A DNA stretch of 64,000 nt from Arthrobacter sp. M4 (GCF_020251205.1 NZ_JAIWYX010000008.1:186001-250000); one strand, 5' to 3'. Shown: positions 8,439 to 17,823, numbered from the stretch's first letter. Notes: a model not told the origin generated them from the letters alone. Numbers and translations are program-made.

Positions 8439-9878
8439 CTAGTTCGGAATGATGGGTGGCACAAAGTGGAATGTCGTGCCGAGGAGCCACACCAGCAAAA
8501 GCACAACAGGCAAATGGAACAGGAATTGCAGGAAGGTGAAGCCCACCAAATCGCGGGCTCGCAGTTTCATCACGGCCAGCAACGGCAACATAAAGAACGG
8601 ATTGACCAGGTTGGGCAAAGCTTCTGCGATGTTGTAGATCTGCACCGTCCAACCAAGGTTCATGTGGACGTCCGTGGCGGATTGCATCACGTAGGGCGCC
8701 TCGACCAGCCATTTTCCACCGCCTGAAGGTACAAACATGCCAAGGATGGCGGTGTAGACGGCGATAACCACGGGGAATGCGCCGTTGCCACCGATGCTCG
8801 TGAAAAAGTGCGCCAAATGCTCCGAAACGGAAAGCCCTCCCGCGCCGGTGGCTTTGGTTAGGATAGCGGCCATGGCGGCATAAAGCGGGAATTGCACCAG
8901 AATTCCTGCTGTGGCGGGTACGGCCTTGCTCACCGCTTGGAGGAATCTGCGCGGAGTACCGTGCAGCACCAGTCCCAGGACCAAAAAGACCAGCAGGTAG
9001 GCGTTGAGGGAGCTGACCACGGTGAGCACAGAAACTGTGAGAAGCTGCGAAACCAGCCATCCGAGGGCCAGGACGCCCGCCAGGATCGGCAGGATCCGGC
9101 TGTACTCGAGCCATTCGCCAGGGCGCGAGCGCTGCTCCGCGACTTCGGGCTGGTCGTTGAGGTCGACGCCGAGGTCAGCCGCCGTCCTGATGGCACCACC
9201 AGTGGGGGCGGAGAAATGCGCGATCACGGTGGTGATCACCATCAGGATGGCGAGTGTCAGCAGGGACTGCCACGTGAATATGGTTGTGCCGAAATCGAGG
9301 ACCCCGGTGATTTTCAGCAATGCTGGCGGGATGGAGGCCTTGGTTGCCTGTAACTGGGCGGCCGAGGAGGAAAGTCCCAAGGCCCACACGGCGCCGAGTC
9401 CCATAAACGCGGCAGCGCCGAGTGCCCGGTAATCGACGGCGAGGTCCTTCCGTCGTGCGATGGCACGTGCCAGGAGGCCGCCGAAGACCAGGCTCAATCC
9501 CCAGTTGACGAAGGACACGGACATGGCCAGGAGCGCTACAAAGCTGACAGCGGTGCGGGCAGAACCCGGGACTTTCGCCAAACGGTCAATCAGTCGGGCA
9601 ACCGGTGGCGACGTTGCCACGACATAGCCGGTCAGCACCACCATGGCCATCTGCAGCGTGAATGCAGTCAGGTCCCAGAACCCGTTGCCGAAGGAATCGA
9701 CGATTGCCTTGGGTGATGCCCCGATGGCCAGTGCGGCCACCGCAACCACCACAACGCCAGCCAGGGCAAAGATGTAGGCGTCCGGAAACCACTTTTCCGT
9801 CCACCCGGCCAGCCGCTGCGCCAACCGGGCAAGGCCCCTATCCTGGATGTCCTGTTTCTTGAGTTGCGCTGTAGTCAT
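8439..9878 (-). CDS. atoE: Short-chain fatty acid transporter, AtoE family
   Basis: A 479-residue multi-pass membrane protein with about 12 hydrophobic segments, resembling the AtoE/TIGR00366 short-chain fatty acid transporters. Recognisable parts are [24 protein letters not shown] near the N-terminus, the [25 protein letters not shown] segment, [22 protein letters not shown], and [16 protein letters not shown] in the C-terminal half, a family hallmark. It probably imports acetoacetate or butyrate-like acids for the flanking CoA-transferase and thiolase. It starts 51 bp after scoA ends and is followed by scoB. Confidence 0.93.
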   Translation of the reverse strand: MTTAQLKKQDIQDRGLARLAQRLAGWTEKWFPDAYIFALAGVVVVAVAALAIGASPKAIVDSFGNGFWDLTAFTLQMAMVVLTGYVVATSPPVARLIDRLAKVPGSARTAVSFVALLAMSVSFVNWGLSLVFGGLLARAIARRKDLAVDYRALGAAAFMGLGAVWALGLSSSAAQLQATKASIPPALLKITGVLDFGTTIFTWQSLLTLAILMVITTVIAHFSAPTGGAIRTAADLGVDLNDQPEVAEQRSRPGEWLEYSRILPILAGVLALGWLVSQLLTVSVLTVVSSLNAYLLVFLVLGLVLHGTPRRFLQAVSKAVPATAGILVQFPLYAAMAAILTKATGAGGLSVSEHLAHFFTSIGGNGAFPVVIAVYTAILGMFVPSGGGKWLVEAPYVMQSATDVHMNLGWTVQIYNIAEALPNLVNPFFMLPLLAVMKLRARDLVGFTFLQFLFHLPVVLLLVWLLGTTFHFVPPIIPN

Positions 9879-9929
9879 GACCCGGTTTCTCTCCTTTGAG
9901 TGTGTGGCCTGAAGTCGGCGGCAATAGGT

Positions 9930-10667
9930 TCAGGCTGTTGCGAGAACTGCTTCAGCGTTCTGGGACAGGGGACGGGGCCGGACCGTGCGCTGCTCGATAT
10001 CCTTGGTCCGATTGCTGGCTTGGATGAGTCGCTGCACGTACACGCCCGGGGTGACGATGTGGTTGGGATCCAGCTCGCCAGGCTCGCGGATAGCTTCGGC
10101 CTCCGCAATGGTGACGACGCCGGCCGTCGCCACTACGGGGTTGAAGTTGCGGGCTGTGTAACGGTAGATGAGGTTGCCGTCGGTGTCGGCCGTGTGGGCG
10201 TGGACCAGGGCGACGTCGGCCACGATGCCGCGTTCCTGAACGTAGAGTCTTCCGTCAAACTCCGCATGCGGCTTGCCTTCGGCCACTATGGTTCCCACGC
10301 CCGTCCGCGTGTAGAAGGCTGGAATTCCGGCGCCGCCCGAACGGAGGCGTTCGGCGAGTGTTCCCTGCGGAGTGAACTCGACTTCCAGCGTGCCGGACAG
10401 GTACTGCTCGGCGAAAAGCTTGTTCTCGCCGACGTAGGAAGCGATGACTTTGCGGACCTGGCCTGCTTCGATCAGGACTCCAAGGCCTTTGCCGTCCACG
10501 CCCATGTTGTTGGAAACCACTGTGAGGTCCTTGACGCCGGAGTCCCTGACGGCGTCGATGAGGTCAGCGGGGATGCCGCTCAATCCAAAGCCGCCAACGG
10601 CCAGGGTAATGCCGTCCTGAAGTACGTCATGCAGTGCCTCGCCTGCACTGTTCCGAAGTTTGCCCAC
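9930..10667 (-). CDS. scoA: 3-oxoacid CoA-transferase subunit A
   Basis: 245 residues from the GTG at 10667 (VGKLRNSAGEALHDVLQDG), chosen over the longer frame because GAGGAGGAG lies just upstream. The GGFGLSGIPADLIDAV oxyanion-loop motif, LTVVSNNMGVDGKGLGVL and the FYTRTGVGT segment identify the CoA-transferase family I alpha subunit. Together with scoB it would activate acetoacetate to acetoacetyl-CoA. This is the first gene of a minus-strand operon (scoA-atoE-scoB-thiolase) and is divergent from the IclR regulator. Confidence 0.95.
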   Translation of the reverse strand: MGKLRNSAGEALHDVLQDGITLAVGGFGLSGIPADLIDAVRDSGVKDLTVVSNNMGVDGKGLGVLIEAGQVRKVIASYVGENKLFAEQYLSGTLEVEFTPQGTLAERLRSGGAGIPAFYTRTGVGTIVAEGKPHAEFDGRLYVQERGIVADVALVHAHTADTDGNLIYRYTARNFNPVVATAGVVTIAEAEAIREPGELDPNHIVTPGVYVQRLIQASNRTKDIEQRTVRPRPLSQNAEAVLATA

Positions 10668-10746
10668 GTGCTGGCTCCTCCTCGTCCTTGAGTTCTCATC
10701 GCTGGGTCGTCGCATTGGTGCTGGGTGGCGGCGGAGCCGCCGCTTG

Positions 10747-10761
10747 GTCCACTTAGTGGAC
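10747..10761. promoter_or_regulatory. Candidate IclR operator 1 (palindrome)
   Basis: GTCCACTTAGTGGAC is a perfect palindrome with 7-bp arms around one base. The core TCCAC-N3-GTGGA is repeated at 10902-10914. It lies 80 bp upstream of the scoA start in the scoA/IclR divergent region. Confidence 0.55.
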
Positions 10762-10901
10762 AATGCCCGGGTCCGTCCCGCGAGCTGCTGTCCCAGAATT
10801 CTCTGCTAATGGAGCCTAGGTATTGCGCCAATCCAAGGTCAAGGCCACAAACACGAGTAATCCCTGTCGCTGACGACAGTGTGGACGGTACGCTGGTGGC
10901 T

Positions 10902-10914
10902 GTCCACATTGTGG
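10902..10914. promoter_or_regulatory. Candidate IclR operator 2 (palindrome)
   Basis: TCCACATTGTGGA has the same TCCAC-N3-GTGGA core as operator 1 and lies 40 bp upstream of the IclR start, where it could mediate autoregulation. A half-site TGTGGAC lies between the two at about 10879. Confidence 0.5.
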
Positions 10915-10953
10915 AGGATTTCTTGAGCTGCTTTGCCAGAGGAGAGCTTCAAC

Positions 10954-11751
10954 ATGGCCCGTATTACCGTCCCGCAGGGGACGCAGCCGATCCCCGTGCA
11001 AGGCACCCAGGTAGTCCGCCGCGTTGCTGCGCTGCTCAGGATGATCGGGAGAAAACCCGGTGGCATGTCCCTGCCCGGCCTCGTCCGGGAAACGGAACTG
11101 ACCCGGCCCACAGTCCACAGGCTCCTCGCCTCTCTGGCTGCGGAAGGCCTGGTGGACCATGACGCAGCCAGCGGCAACTGGATCCTGGGACCGGAGGTCT
11201 TCCTCCTTGGAAGCGTCGCTGCAGCGCGCTTCTCGTTCGACGAGCTCGCCCGGCCGGGCCTACGACGCTTGGCGGAAGAAACCGGCGAGAGCGCGTTCTA
11301 CTCGATCGTCAGGGGACGTGAAACGGTGTGCGTGCTGCGGGAAGAGGGGACCTTTCCGGTCAGGTCATTTGTGCTCCACGAAGGCGTCCGCTTCCCGGTT
11401 GGCGTGGCTTCGGCAGGAATGGTCATCCTCGCGTTCCTGCCCAAGGAGGAACGCGAGGAGATCCTTGCCGATTGGGACGAGCACGCCGGGAGTTTTGGCG
11501 CCGGACATACCCTGGAGATTGTTCGAAAGGGCTTGGCCGAAACTGCGTTGCGTGGCTATTCCGTCAACCCTGGCTTGGTCCTTGAAGGCAGTTGGGGCAT
11601 GGGGGCCGCAGTATTTGACCGGGATGGACGCCCTGTGGGTGCTGTCTCCATGACCGGGATAGAACCGAGATTCCGGGCGGAGCGCCAGCCGTTCCTTGGC
11701 AAGCTCCTGCTGGAAGAAGCCCATCGCATTACCGCCAAGCTCCAGGGCTGA
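10954..11751 (+). CDS. IclR-family transcriptional regulator
   Basis: 265 residues from the ATG at 10954 (MARITVPQGTQPIPVQGTQV), which has an AGAGGAG site; a TTG seven codons earlier is the alternative. The N-terminal winged helix is VRRVAALLRMIGRKPGGMSLPGLVRETELTRPTVHRLLASLAAEGLV, followed by the IclR effector domain (about 80-260) with LRRLAEETGESAFYSIVRGRETVCVLREEG, the SAGMVILAFLP segment and GAVSMTGIEPRF. It is divergent from the scoA-atoE-scoB-thiolase operon and is the natural regulator of it, probably sensing acetoacetate or a related acid (inference). Confidence 0.94.
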   Translation: MARITVPQGTQPIPVQGTQVVRRVAALLRMIGRKPGGMSLPGLVRETELTRPTVHRLLASLAAEGLVDHDAASGNWILGPEVFLLGSVAAARFSFDELARPGLRRLAEETGESAFYSIVRGRETVCVLREEGTFPVRSFVLHEGVRFPVGVASAGMVILAFLPKEEREEILADWDEHAGSFGAGHTLEIVRKGLAETALRGYSVNPGLVLEGSWGMGAAVFDRDGRPVGAVSMTGIEPRFRAERQPFLGKLLLEEAHRITAKLQG

Positions 11752-11790
11752 CGTCGCGGCTCATATCCGGGCGCAGCCGCCGTTAGCCAG

Positions 11791-12147
11791 CTATGCTGCC
11801 TGCCGCCGTCGACGTTGCAGCGCCACGGTCGCAATGGCGGCTACGGCGCACGCGATCGCGGCCACCACAAGGCCGTCTTCAGCGCCTGCCAGCCAGCCGG
11901 AGGTCACGGGATCAAGGTGCGTTCCGGCGTCGGGACCTTGCGGGGACGTGGGCAGGTGGATTGGCGCGAAAAACCAGATGCCGGCCACAGCCGCGCCCAG
12001 CGCGGAGCCGAGTTGCTGCACGGTGGACAGCGTCCCGGAGGCCGCTCCGGCGTCGCGCGGTTCAACATGCTCGACGGCGGCACCCGCCAGGGGGACGATG
12101 AACAGCCCCAGCGCGAGTCCGCCCACAGGCCTCACCCCGGGCACCAT
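11791..12147 (-). pseudogene. Remnant of an MFS drug-exporter-type transporter (C-terminal ~110 residues)
   Basis: The frame encodes only the end of a DHA2/EmrB-like major facilitator: LALGLFIVPLAGAAVEHVEPRDAGAASGTLSTVQQLGSALGAAVAG, a linker and a last membrane helix AEDGLVVAAIACAVAAIATVALQ. A whole protein would have 12-14 membrane segments and about 450 residues. The homologous part stops near 12125, where sequence from a MarR gene in the opposite direction begins, so a deletion appears to have fused the two. Confidence 0.75.
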
Positions 12148-12410
12148 GACGGGAGTCCTGGATGCCTTGGAAAAGCGGCTTCATCCGCCGCGAACGCTCC
12201 ACGACCGACCGGCGACGTGTCCTGATCTTCCCGGAAGGCCAGCAAATTCAGCCGGAGATCCTGCCGCACTATGCCAAGCAGATGGAATGGCTGCAGGAGG
12301 CGGCCGATGGCTTCACTGCCGAAGAGTTGGCAACGGTGGAACGATTCCTGACACTGTTGCTGGATACCACCGAGTCTGGCGCGGCAGCCAAGACGGACTC
12401 TGGAATTTAG
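12146..12410 (+). pseudogene. Remnant of a MarR-family regulator, truncated and frameshifted
   Basis: The segment MTGVLDALEKR (recognition helix end of a MarR winged helix) is in one frame from 12146, and the continuation, wing FIRRERSTTDRRRVLIF and dimerisation helices up to WLQEAADGFTAEELATVERFLTLLLD, is in another from about 12177. The spacing fits loss of two bases in an expected AAG-CGC-GGC-TTC sequence. The N-terminal helices are absent. Its neighbour is the MFS remnant, so a divergent marR-pump pair has decayed here. Confidence 0.7.
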
Positions 12411-12418
12411 TAGGAAGT

Positions 12419-12432
12419 CCGAGTATATTCGG
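12419..12432. promoter_or_regulatory. Palindrome upstream of mmsA operon
   Basis: CCGAGTATATTCGG is a near-perfect palindrome about 95 bp upstream of mmsA and includes a TATATT that could serve as a -10 element. It could be an operator for the valine-catabolic operon; there is no second copy to support it. Confidence 0.3.
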
Positions 12433-12526
12433 CTTCAGATGACCTGGATCACATCCCGCGGGTGGGGGTGGACCGCGGTATTCCGGGCAAATCGCAAGGC
12501 ATCCACAATGCGAAGGAGCATTTCCC

Positions 12527-14026
12527 ATGGTGCGCGAACTATCCCATTACATCGACGGACAACGGGTGGACGGGACATCGGGACGCTTCGGCGATGTCTA
12601 CGACCCCTGCACCGGGCAAGTTCAGGCCCGTGTCCCGCTGGCCAGCAAGGAAGAAGTCCAAAACGCTGTTTCCAACGCTGAGAAGGGCCAGCTTGAATGG
12701 GCCGCGATGAACCCGCAAAAGCGCGGGCGGATCCTTCTCAAGTTCGTAGACCTCGTCAACGAGCACATCGAGGAGCTCGCAACGCTCCTGTCCTCGGAGC
12801 ACGGCAAGACCCTCCTGGATGCCAAGGGCGACATCCAGCGCGGCATCGAGGTGGTGGAGTTCGCTGCCGGAGCCCCGCACCTGTTGAAAGGCGAGTTCTC
12901 CGACAACGCCGGCGGTGGCATTGACGTCCATTCCCTGCGGCAGCCGCTTGGTGTCGTCGCCGGAATCACTCCCTTCAACTTCCCGGCCATGATCCCGCTC
13001 TGGAAGTCAGGTCCTGCGCTCGCGGCGGGCAACGCCTTTATCCTCAAGCCCTCCGAACGGGACCCATCCGTGCCACTCCGGCTGGCTGAGCTCTTCACCG
13101 AGGCCGGTGTCCCCAACGGTGTGTTCAACGTGGTCAACGGTGACAAGGAAGCCGTGGACGCCATCCTCGAAGAACCGCGGGTAAAGGCCGTCGGCTTTGT
13201 GGGGTCCACGCCGATCGCCAAGTACATCTACGCCACCGCCGCAGCCCACGGCAAGCGCGCCCAATGCTTCGGTGGCGCCAAGAACCACATGGTGATCATG
13301 CCGGACGCTGACCTGGACATGGCCGCCGATGCCCTCATCGGGGCAGGCTACGGTTCCGCTGGCGAGCGGTGCATGGCCATCAGCGTGGCCGTTCCCGTGG
13401 GAGAAGAAACAGCCAACCGGCTGGTGGACAAGCTGCAGGAGCGGATCAAGCATCTTTGCGTGGGCCCATCCCTGGAAAAGGGCGTGGACTTCGGTCCCGT
13501 TGTGGCGCCAGCCGCCAAGGAGCGGATCGAGGGCTACATCGAGTCCGGCGTCGAACAGGGCGCCACCCTGGTAACCGACGGCCGCGGCCTCACCGTGGAC
13601 GGCTACGACGGCGGCTTCTGGCTGGGGCCCACGCTGTTCGACCACGTCACCAAGGACATGAAGATCTACAAGGAGGAGATCTTCGGCCCGGTGCTCAGCA
13701 TCATCCGAGCCGCCGATTACGACGAAGCGCTCAGGCTGTGCAGCGAGCACGAGTACGGCAACGGCGTGGCCATCTTCACGCGCGACGGCGACGCAGCACG
13801 CGACTTCGCCAGCCGCGTGGAAGTGGGCATGGTGGGCGTCAACGTCCCCATCCCGGTGCCAATCGCGTACTACACGTTCGGCGGCTGGAAGGCCTCCAGT
13901 TTCGGTGACCTGAATCAGCACGGTGCCGACGCCTTCCGCTTCTACACAAAGACCAAGACAGTCACCACGCGCTGGCCGTCCGGCATTCGGCAGGGTGCCA
14001 GCTTCGTCATGCCGGCGGGCAGCTGA
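12527..14026 (+). CDS. mmsA: CoA-acylating methylmalonate-semialdehyde dehydrogenase
   Basis: A 499-residue aldehyde dehydrogenase. ITPFNFPAMIPLWKSGPALAAGN is the ALDH cofactor region, and AQCFGGAKNHMVIMPDADLDMAADALIGAGYGSAGERCMA is the diagnostic MmsA/IolA block with catalytic Cys at residue 282. It oxidises methylmalonate semialdehyde (or malonate semialdehyde) with NAD and CoA to propionyl-CoA (or acetyl-CoA). The ATG has a GAAGGAG site 9 bases upstream. The stop overlaps the next ATG by one base, and the downstream genes supply the preceding steps of valine breakdown. Confidence 0.96.
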   Translation: MVRELSHYIDGQRVDGTSGRFGDVYDPCTGQVQARVPLASKEEVQNAVSNAEKGQLEWAAMNPQKRGRILLKFVDLVNEHIEELATLLSSEHGKTLLDAKGDIQRGIEVVEFAAGAPHLLKGEFSDNAGGGIDVHSLRQPLGVVAGITPFNFPAMIPLWKSGPALAAGNAFILKPSERDPSVPLRLAELFTEAGVPNGVFNVVNGDKEAVDAILEEPRVKAVGFVGSTPIAKYIYATAAAHGKRAQCFGGAKNHMVIMPDADLDMAADALIGAGYGSAGERCMAISVAVPVGEETANRLVDKLQERIKHLCVGPSLEKGVDFGPVVAPAAKERIEGYIESGVEQGATLVTDGRGLTVDGYDGGFWLGPTLFDHVTKDMKIYKEEIFGPVLSIIRAADYDEALRLCSEHEYGNGVAIFTRDGDAARDFASRVEVGMVGVNVPIPVPIAYYTFGGWKASSFGDLNQHGADAFRFYTKTKTVTTRWPSGIRQGASFVMPAGS

Positions 14027-15126
14027 TGGCGGAGGAGACAATCAACCCAAGCAATGAGGCCACGTTCGACGAGGTTCTCTTCGAGAAGCGGGGCCGCTTG
14101 GGCGTTGTCACGCTGAACCGCCCCAAAGCCGTCAATGCCCTGACGGAGCCCATGGTGGTGGCCATGCGGGAACAGCTTGAGGCCTGGGCCGACGACGACG
14201 ACGTCCAGACCGTCCTGGTTCGCGGTGCCGGAGATCGGGGGCTCTGTGCGGGCGGAGACATCGTGGCTATCTACGATGACATGCTGCGCGGTGGCAACAT
14301 CACCGCCAATTTCTGGGCCGCGGAATACCGCCTTAACCTGCTGATCTCCCGTTACCGCAAGCCGTACGTGGCGTTCATGGATGGGCTGGTGCTCGGCGGC
14401 GGCGTTGGTGTGTCTGCCCACGGTTCCGTACGCGTGGTCACCGAACGGACCCGCACCGGCATGCCCGAAACCACCATTGGTTTCGCCCCCGACGTCGGCG
14501 GGACGCTGCTGCTGTCGGGCTCGCCGGGTGAGTCTGGAACCCATGCCGCCCTGACCGCCACGCACCTGGACGGGGCGGACGCCTTGTTCCTGGGGCTGGC
14601 CGACCACTTTGTCCCGTCCGAGCAGCTGGACGCGCTGGCGGCGGCGCTGGAGGACGAAGCGGCGGAGACCGCCGTCGGACGCTTTGCCGAACAAGCACCG
14701 CCGTCCGCCCTGGCAACCCAGCAGCGCTGGATCGATGAGTGCTATGCCGCCGACGACGCCGAGGAGATCGTCGCGCGGCTGCGATCCGCGGGTGGGGAGG
14801 CCGCCCAGGCGGCTGAGACGATCGAGGCGAAGTCTCCGACGTCGGTCAAGGTGACGCTTGAGGCGCTTCGGCGCGCCCGCGGGCTTTCGCTCGCGGAGGT
14901 ACTTGACCAGGACTACCGCGTGGGGCTGCATTGCCTGAGGGGGCCCGACTTCCGCGAGGGAATCCGGGCGCAAGTGGTGGACAAGGACCGGAACCCACAG
15001 TGGCGCCCCGCCACGCTGTCAGAGGTGACGGACGACGACGTCGCGCGCTACTTCGAATGGCTGGGCGAACGGGAGTTGGGGCTCGCCGGAGCGGACGCTG
15101 TGCGGGGAGCAGCGAAGCGTCACTGA
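14026..15126 (+). CDS. 3-hydroxyisobutyryl-CoA hydrolase (enoyl-CoA hydratase superfamily)
   Basis: 366 residues, the length of HIBYL-CoA hydrolases rather than the ~260 of simple hydratases. Crotonase-fold motifs: [20 protein letters not shown], the oxyanion segment RGLCAGGDIVAIYDD, GLVLGGGVGVSAHGSVRVVTERT and the hydrolase-type MPETTIGFAPDVGGTLLLSG with its catalytic Glu. The C-terminal half carries the extra HIBCH domain. It releases free 3-hydroxyisobutyrate from the CoA ester, substrate of MmsB encoded next. Start and stop are tightly packed after mmsA. Confidence 0.9.
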   Translation: MAEETINPSNEATFDEVLFEKRGRLGVVTLNRPKAVNALTEPMVVAMREQLEAWADDDDVQTVLVRGAGDRGLCAGGDIVAIYDDMLRGGNITANFWAAEYRLNLLISRYRKPYVAFMDGLVLGGGVGVSAHGSVRVVTERTRTGMPETTIGFAPDVGGTLLLSGSPGESGTHAALTATHLDGADALFLGLADHFVPSEQLDALAAALEDEAAETAVGRFAEQAPPSALATQQRWIDECYAADDAEEIVARLRSAGGEAAQAAETIEAKSPTSVKVTLEALRRARGLSLAEVLDQDYRVGLHCLRGPDFREGIRAQVVDKDRNPQWRPATLSEVTDDDVARYFEWLGERELGLAGADAVRGAAKRH

Positions 15127-15176
15127 AACGGCGAACAAGCTAGGCGACAGGCAGTGTTTAGTCGAAGGAGAGCACG

Positions 15177-16151
15177 ATGACAGAGAACCAAGCCCCGGAT
15201 GCCGTAGCGGACGCTGCCTCTTCCGGCAGCCCGGCCGTCGGAACCATCGCTTTCCTGGGCCTCGGCCATATGGGCGGTCCCATGGCCGTCAACCTGGTCA
15301 AGGCAGGGCACACGGTTATTGGCTACGACCCGGTTCCCGCCGCCGTCGAGGCGGCCAAGGAGCACGGGATTCCCATGGCTGGCACTGCGGCGGAGGCAGC
15401 CACCGGAGCCAGCGTGGTCCTGACGATGCTGCCCAGCGGGAAGCACGTTCTGGACGCGTACCGTGGGATCGACGGCCAGCCCGGGCTGCTGGAGGTGGCC
15501 GAGCAGGGGACGATGTTCCTGGATTGCTCCACGATCAATGTTGACGAAGCCCGTGACGCCGCTTCCTTGGCGCTGCAGGCCGGCCACCGCTCCGCAGACG
15601 CCCCGGTCTCCGGTGGTGTGGTGGGCGCGGAAGCGGGGACCCTGACCTTTATGGTGGGTGGTTCCGGCCAGGATTTTGAGGCCGTCAAACCGATTTTGGA
15701 ACACATGGGCCGCCGGATTGTGCACTGCGGGGAACATGGAGCAGGGCAGGCGGCCAAGGTCTGCAACAACATGATCCTTGGTGTGTCCATGATTGCGGTG
15801 AGTGAGGCGTTTGTCCTGGGGGAGAAGCTTGGCCTGACTCACCAGGTGTTGTTCGACGTTGCCTCGAATGCCTCTGGCCAGTGCTGGTCCCTCACGACGA
15901 ACTGCCCCGTTCCTGGCCCCGTTCCCACCAGCCCCGCCAACCGCGATTATCAGCCTGGCTTCGCGGGGGCACTGATGGCCAAGGACCTGAGGCTGGCGGT
16001 CAATGCCCTCGATGCCACCGGCGTGGTGGCGGACATGGGTAGGCTCGCTTCCAAGATCTACGACAGGTTTGCCGCCGAGGGTGGGGCGGCGAGGGACTTC
16101 TCCGGCATCATCACAGACATCCGGGATAAGTCTGAACAGAAAGGGCAGTAG
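15177..16151 (+). CDS. mmsB: 3-hydroxyisobutyrate dehydrogenase
   Basis: 324 residues, about 30 longer than typical because of a 20-residue N-terminal extension rich in Ala/Ser before the Rossmann motif [23 protein letters not shown]. Substrate-binding [22 protein letters not shown] and the catalytic Lys in [17 protein letters not shown] are present, as is the [16 protein letters not shown] loop specific for this subfamily. It oxidises 3-hydroxyisobutyrate to methylmalonate semialdehyde with NAD, feeding MmsA. The ATG has a GAAGGAGAG site; the stop TAG shares its last base with the GTG of the next gene. Confidence 0.95.
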   Translation: MTENQAPDAVADAASSGSPAVGTIAFLGLGHMGGPMAVNLVKAGHTVIGYDPVPAAVEAAKEHGIPMAGTAAEAATGASVVLTMLPSGKHVLDAYRGIDGQPGLLEVAEQGTMFLDCSTINVDEARDAASLALQAGHRSADAPVSGGVVGAEAGTLTFMVGGSGQDFEAVKPILEHMGRRIVHCGEHGAGQAAKVCNNMILGVSMIAVSEAFVLGEKLGLTHQVLFDVASNASGQCWSLTTNCPVPGPVPTSPANRDYQPGFAGALMAKDLRLAVNALDATGVVADMGRLASKIYDRFAAEGGAARDFSGIITDIRDKSEQKGQ

Positions 16152-16930
16152 TGGCTGAGGACTACAACAACCTCCTGGTGGAGCAGCGTGGACGGGTTGG
16201 CGTTGTGACGTTGAACCGGCCCAAGGCCCTCAACGCGCTCAACCAGGAAACCATGGAGGAACTCGTCACGGTTGTGACCACCATGGATCGCGACCCCGGA
16301 ACGGGTGCCGTGGTCCTCGCCGGATCCGAACGTGCCTTTGCCGCAGGGGCGGACATCAAGGAAATGGCCGGACAGGACTACATCGACATGTACGCGGCGG
16401 ACTGGTTCCGCCGTTGGGAGGACCTTACCCGCCTGCGCATTCCGTTGGTGGCGGCGGTGTCCGGCTTCGCCTTGGGCGGCGGCTGCGAGCTTGCCATGAT
16501 GTGCGACGTGATCATCGCAGGTGACAACGCCAAGTTCGGACAACCTGAGATCAACCTCGGTGTGATTCCGGGGATGGGTGGCTCGCAACGGCTCACCAAG
16601 GCAGTAGGCAAGGCGAAAGCCATGGACATGGTGCTGACCGGGCGGCACATGGACGCTGCGGAGGCCGAGCGCAGCGGCCTGGTGTCCCGCGTGGTTCCGG
16701 CCGCAGACGTTCTGGAGGAGGCCCTCAAAGTAGCCGAGGCGATCGCGTCCAAGTCCAAACCCGCCACTATGCTGGCCAAGGAAGCGGTGAACACAGCCTT
16801 CGAAACATCTTTGGCACAAGGCGTGGTGTTCGAACGCCGTTTGTTCCATTCCCTCTTCTCCACCCAGGACCAAAAAGAGGGCATGGAAGCGTTCGTGGAC
16901 AAGAGGGAACCGGAGTTCAAGCACCGCTGA
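16151..16930 (+). CDS. Enoyl-CoA hydratase
   Basis: 259 residues, GTG start overlapping the mmsB stop. A standard crotonase: [20 protein letters not shown], oxyanion-hole segment [65 protein letters not shown] containing both catalytic Glu residues, and the C-terminal helices. In this operon it most likely hydrates methacrylyl-CoA to 3-hydroxyisobutyryl-CoA, so the operon covers methacrylyl-CoA to propionyl-CoA. The isobutyryl-CoA dehydrogenase step is not encoded nearby. Confidence 0.94.
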   Translation: MAEDYNNLLVEQRGRVGVVTLNRPKALNALNQETMEELVTVVTTMDRDPGTGAVVLAGSERAFAAGADIKEMAGQDYIDMYAADWFRRWEDLTRLRIPLVAAVSGFALGGGCELAMMCDVIIAGDNAKFGQPEINLGVIPGMGGSQRLTKAVGKAKAMDMVLTGRHMDAAEAERSGLVSRVVPAADVLEEALKVAEAIASKSKPATMLAKEAVNTAFETSLAQGVVFERRLFHSLFSTQDQKEGMEAFVDKREPEFKHR

Positions 16931-16973
16931 GCTTTTGGTTGAGGTGAATCAAAGCAAATGGGGAGTGCTTCGT

Positions 16974-17792
16974 ATGGCGGTGACGGCTAGGGAAGAAACG
17001 GGCAGCATTCAACGGATGCGTTTGCTCCCGGCTGCCTTGGTGTCGGCGTCCGGATTTGTGCTTTTTGCCCTTGAGAACCGCATTGTTGGGTCTGGCATCC
17101 TGGCATTGGCACTTGCCATGGCGGCATTCGTTAATAAGAAGCTCTTCCAAGACTTGGCGCTCGTCGCGATTGGCGTCACTGTGATGAGTGCCGTTCCCAT
17201 CACCACGGATATCAGCACTGCGCACATGCTAGTGATGGGTGCTGCGATGATTTTCGCTGTGGCTGTTCCTTATCTTGGCTCGCGTTTTATGTTCAAGGAC
17301 CACGCCATTCGCTTTCCGGTCCTTACCGGGCAGAAATGGACACCCGTTGAGAAGCTTTATCTTCCGGTAGTGCTGGTGTTGGGCTATGCCGTTCTTCCGG
17401 TGTACATGATCAGCACCGGTGTGTACGCCAACTGGCCGGCCGTCAGCGATCCAGAAGGCATTGCGCGGCTATTCCTTGGGACGAATGCCCTGGGTGTTTG
17501 GGACGAGCTGTTCTTCATCTGTACTGCGTTCGCCCTCTTCCGCAGGCATATGCCGGAATGGCAGGCCAATATCCTCCAGTCCATCCTCTTCACGTCGTTC
17601 CTCTGGGAATTGGGATTCCGCGCCTGGGCGCCATTCTTCATTTTTCCCTTCGCCTTGCTGCAGGCCCGCATTTTCTCGGCGACTAAATCCTTGTCCTACA
17701 TCGTTAGCGTGCACTTGCTCTTTGACTTCGTGCTGTTCCTGGTGCTCATCCATGCCCACAACCGGGAATGGATAGACATTTTCCTTTACTAA
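16974..17792 (+). CDS. CPBP-like intramembrane protein, 272 aa
   Basis: The frame opens at a TTG at 16935, but the ATG at 16974 (MAVTAREETGSIQRMRLLP) has a GGGGAG site eight bases away and fits better. Eight hydrophobic segments fill the protein. The C-terminal part, NALGVWDELFFICTAFALFRRHMP, then LWELGFRAWAPFFIFPFALLQARIF, then HLLFDFVLFLVLIHAHN, follows the layout of the CPBP (CAAX protease/bacteriocin-processing) family. The first motif reads DELFFI rather than EExxxR, so catalysis is doubtful. It lies just after the valine operon; no functional link is evident. Confidence 0.7.
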   Translation: MAVTAREETGSIQRMRLLPAALVSASGFVLFALENRIVGSGILALALAMAAFVNKKLFQDLALVAIGVTVMSAVPITTDISTAHMLVMGAAMIFAVAVPYLGSRFMFKDHAIRFPVLTGQKWTPVEKLYLPVVLVLGYAVLPVYMISTGVYANWPAVSDPEGIARLFLGTNALGVWDELFFICTAFALFRRHMPEWQANILQSILFTSFLWELGFRAWAPFFIFPFALLQARIFSATKSLSYIVSVHLLFDFVLFLVLIHAHNREWIDIFLY

Positions 17793-17823
17793 CCCCGGCC
17801 CTGGAGTGTGTGTTCAGTCGAGT

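Noticed and set aside
7729..9114. A 461-codon open frame covering scoB and much of atoE
   Set aside because: Only the part from the GTG at 8400 has CoA-transferase motifs and a ribosome site; the rest lies antisense-frame to the clear AtoE membrane protein on the same strand and is a shadow.
13007..14041. Long minus-strand frame opposite mmsA (344 codons), and similar long antisense frames such as 9900-10691 and 40863-42569
   Set aside because: They mirror high-GC coding genes and carry no recognisable motifs; usual third-position GC artefact.
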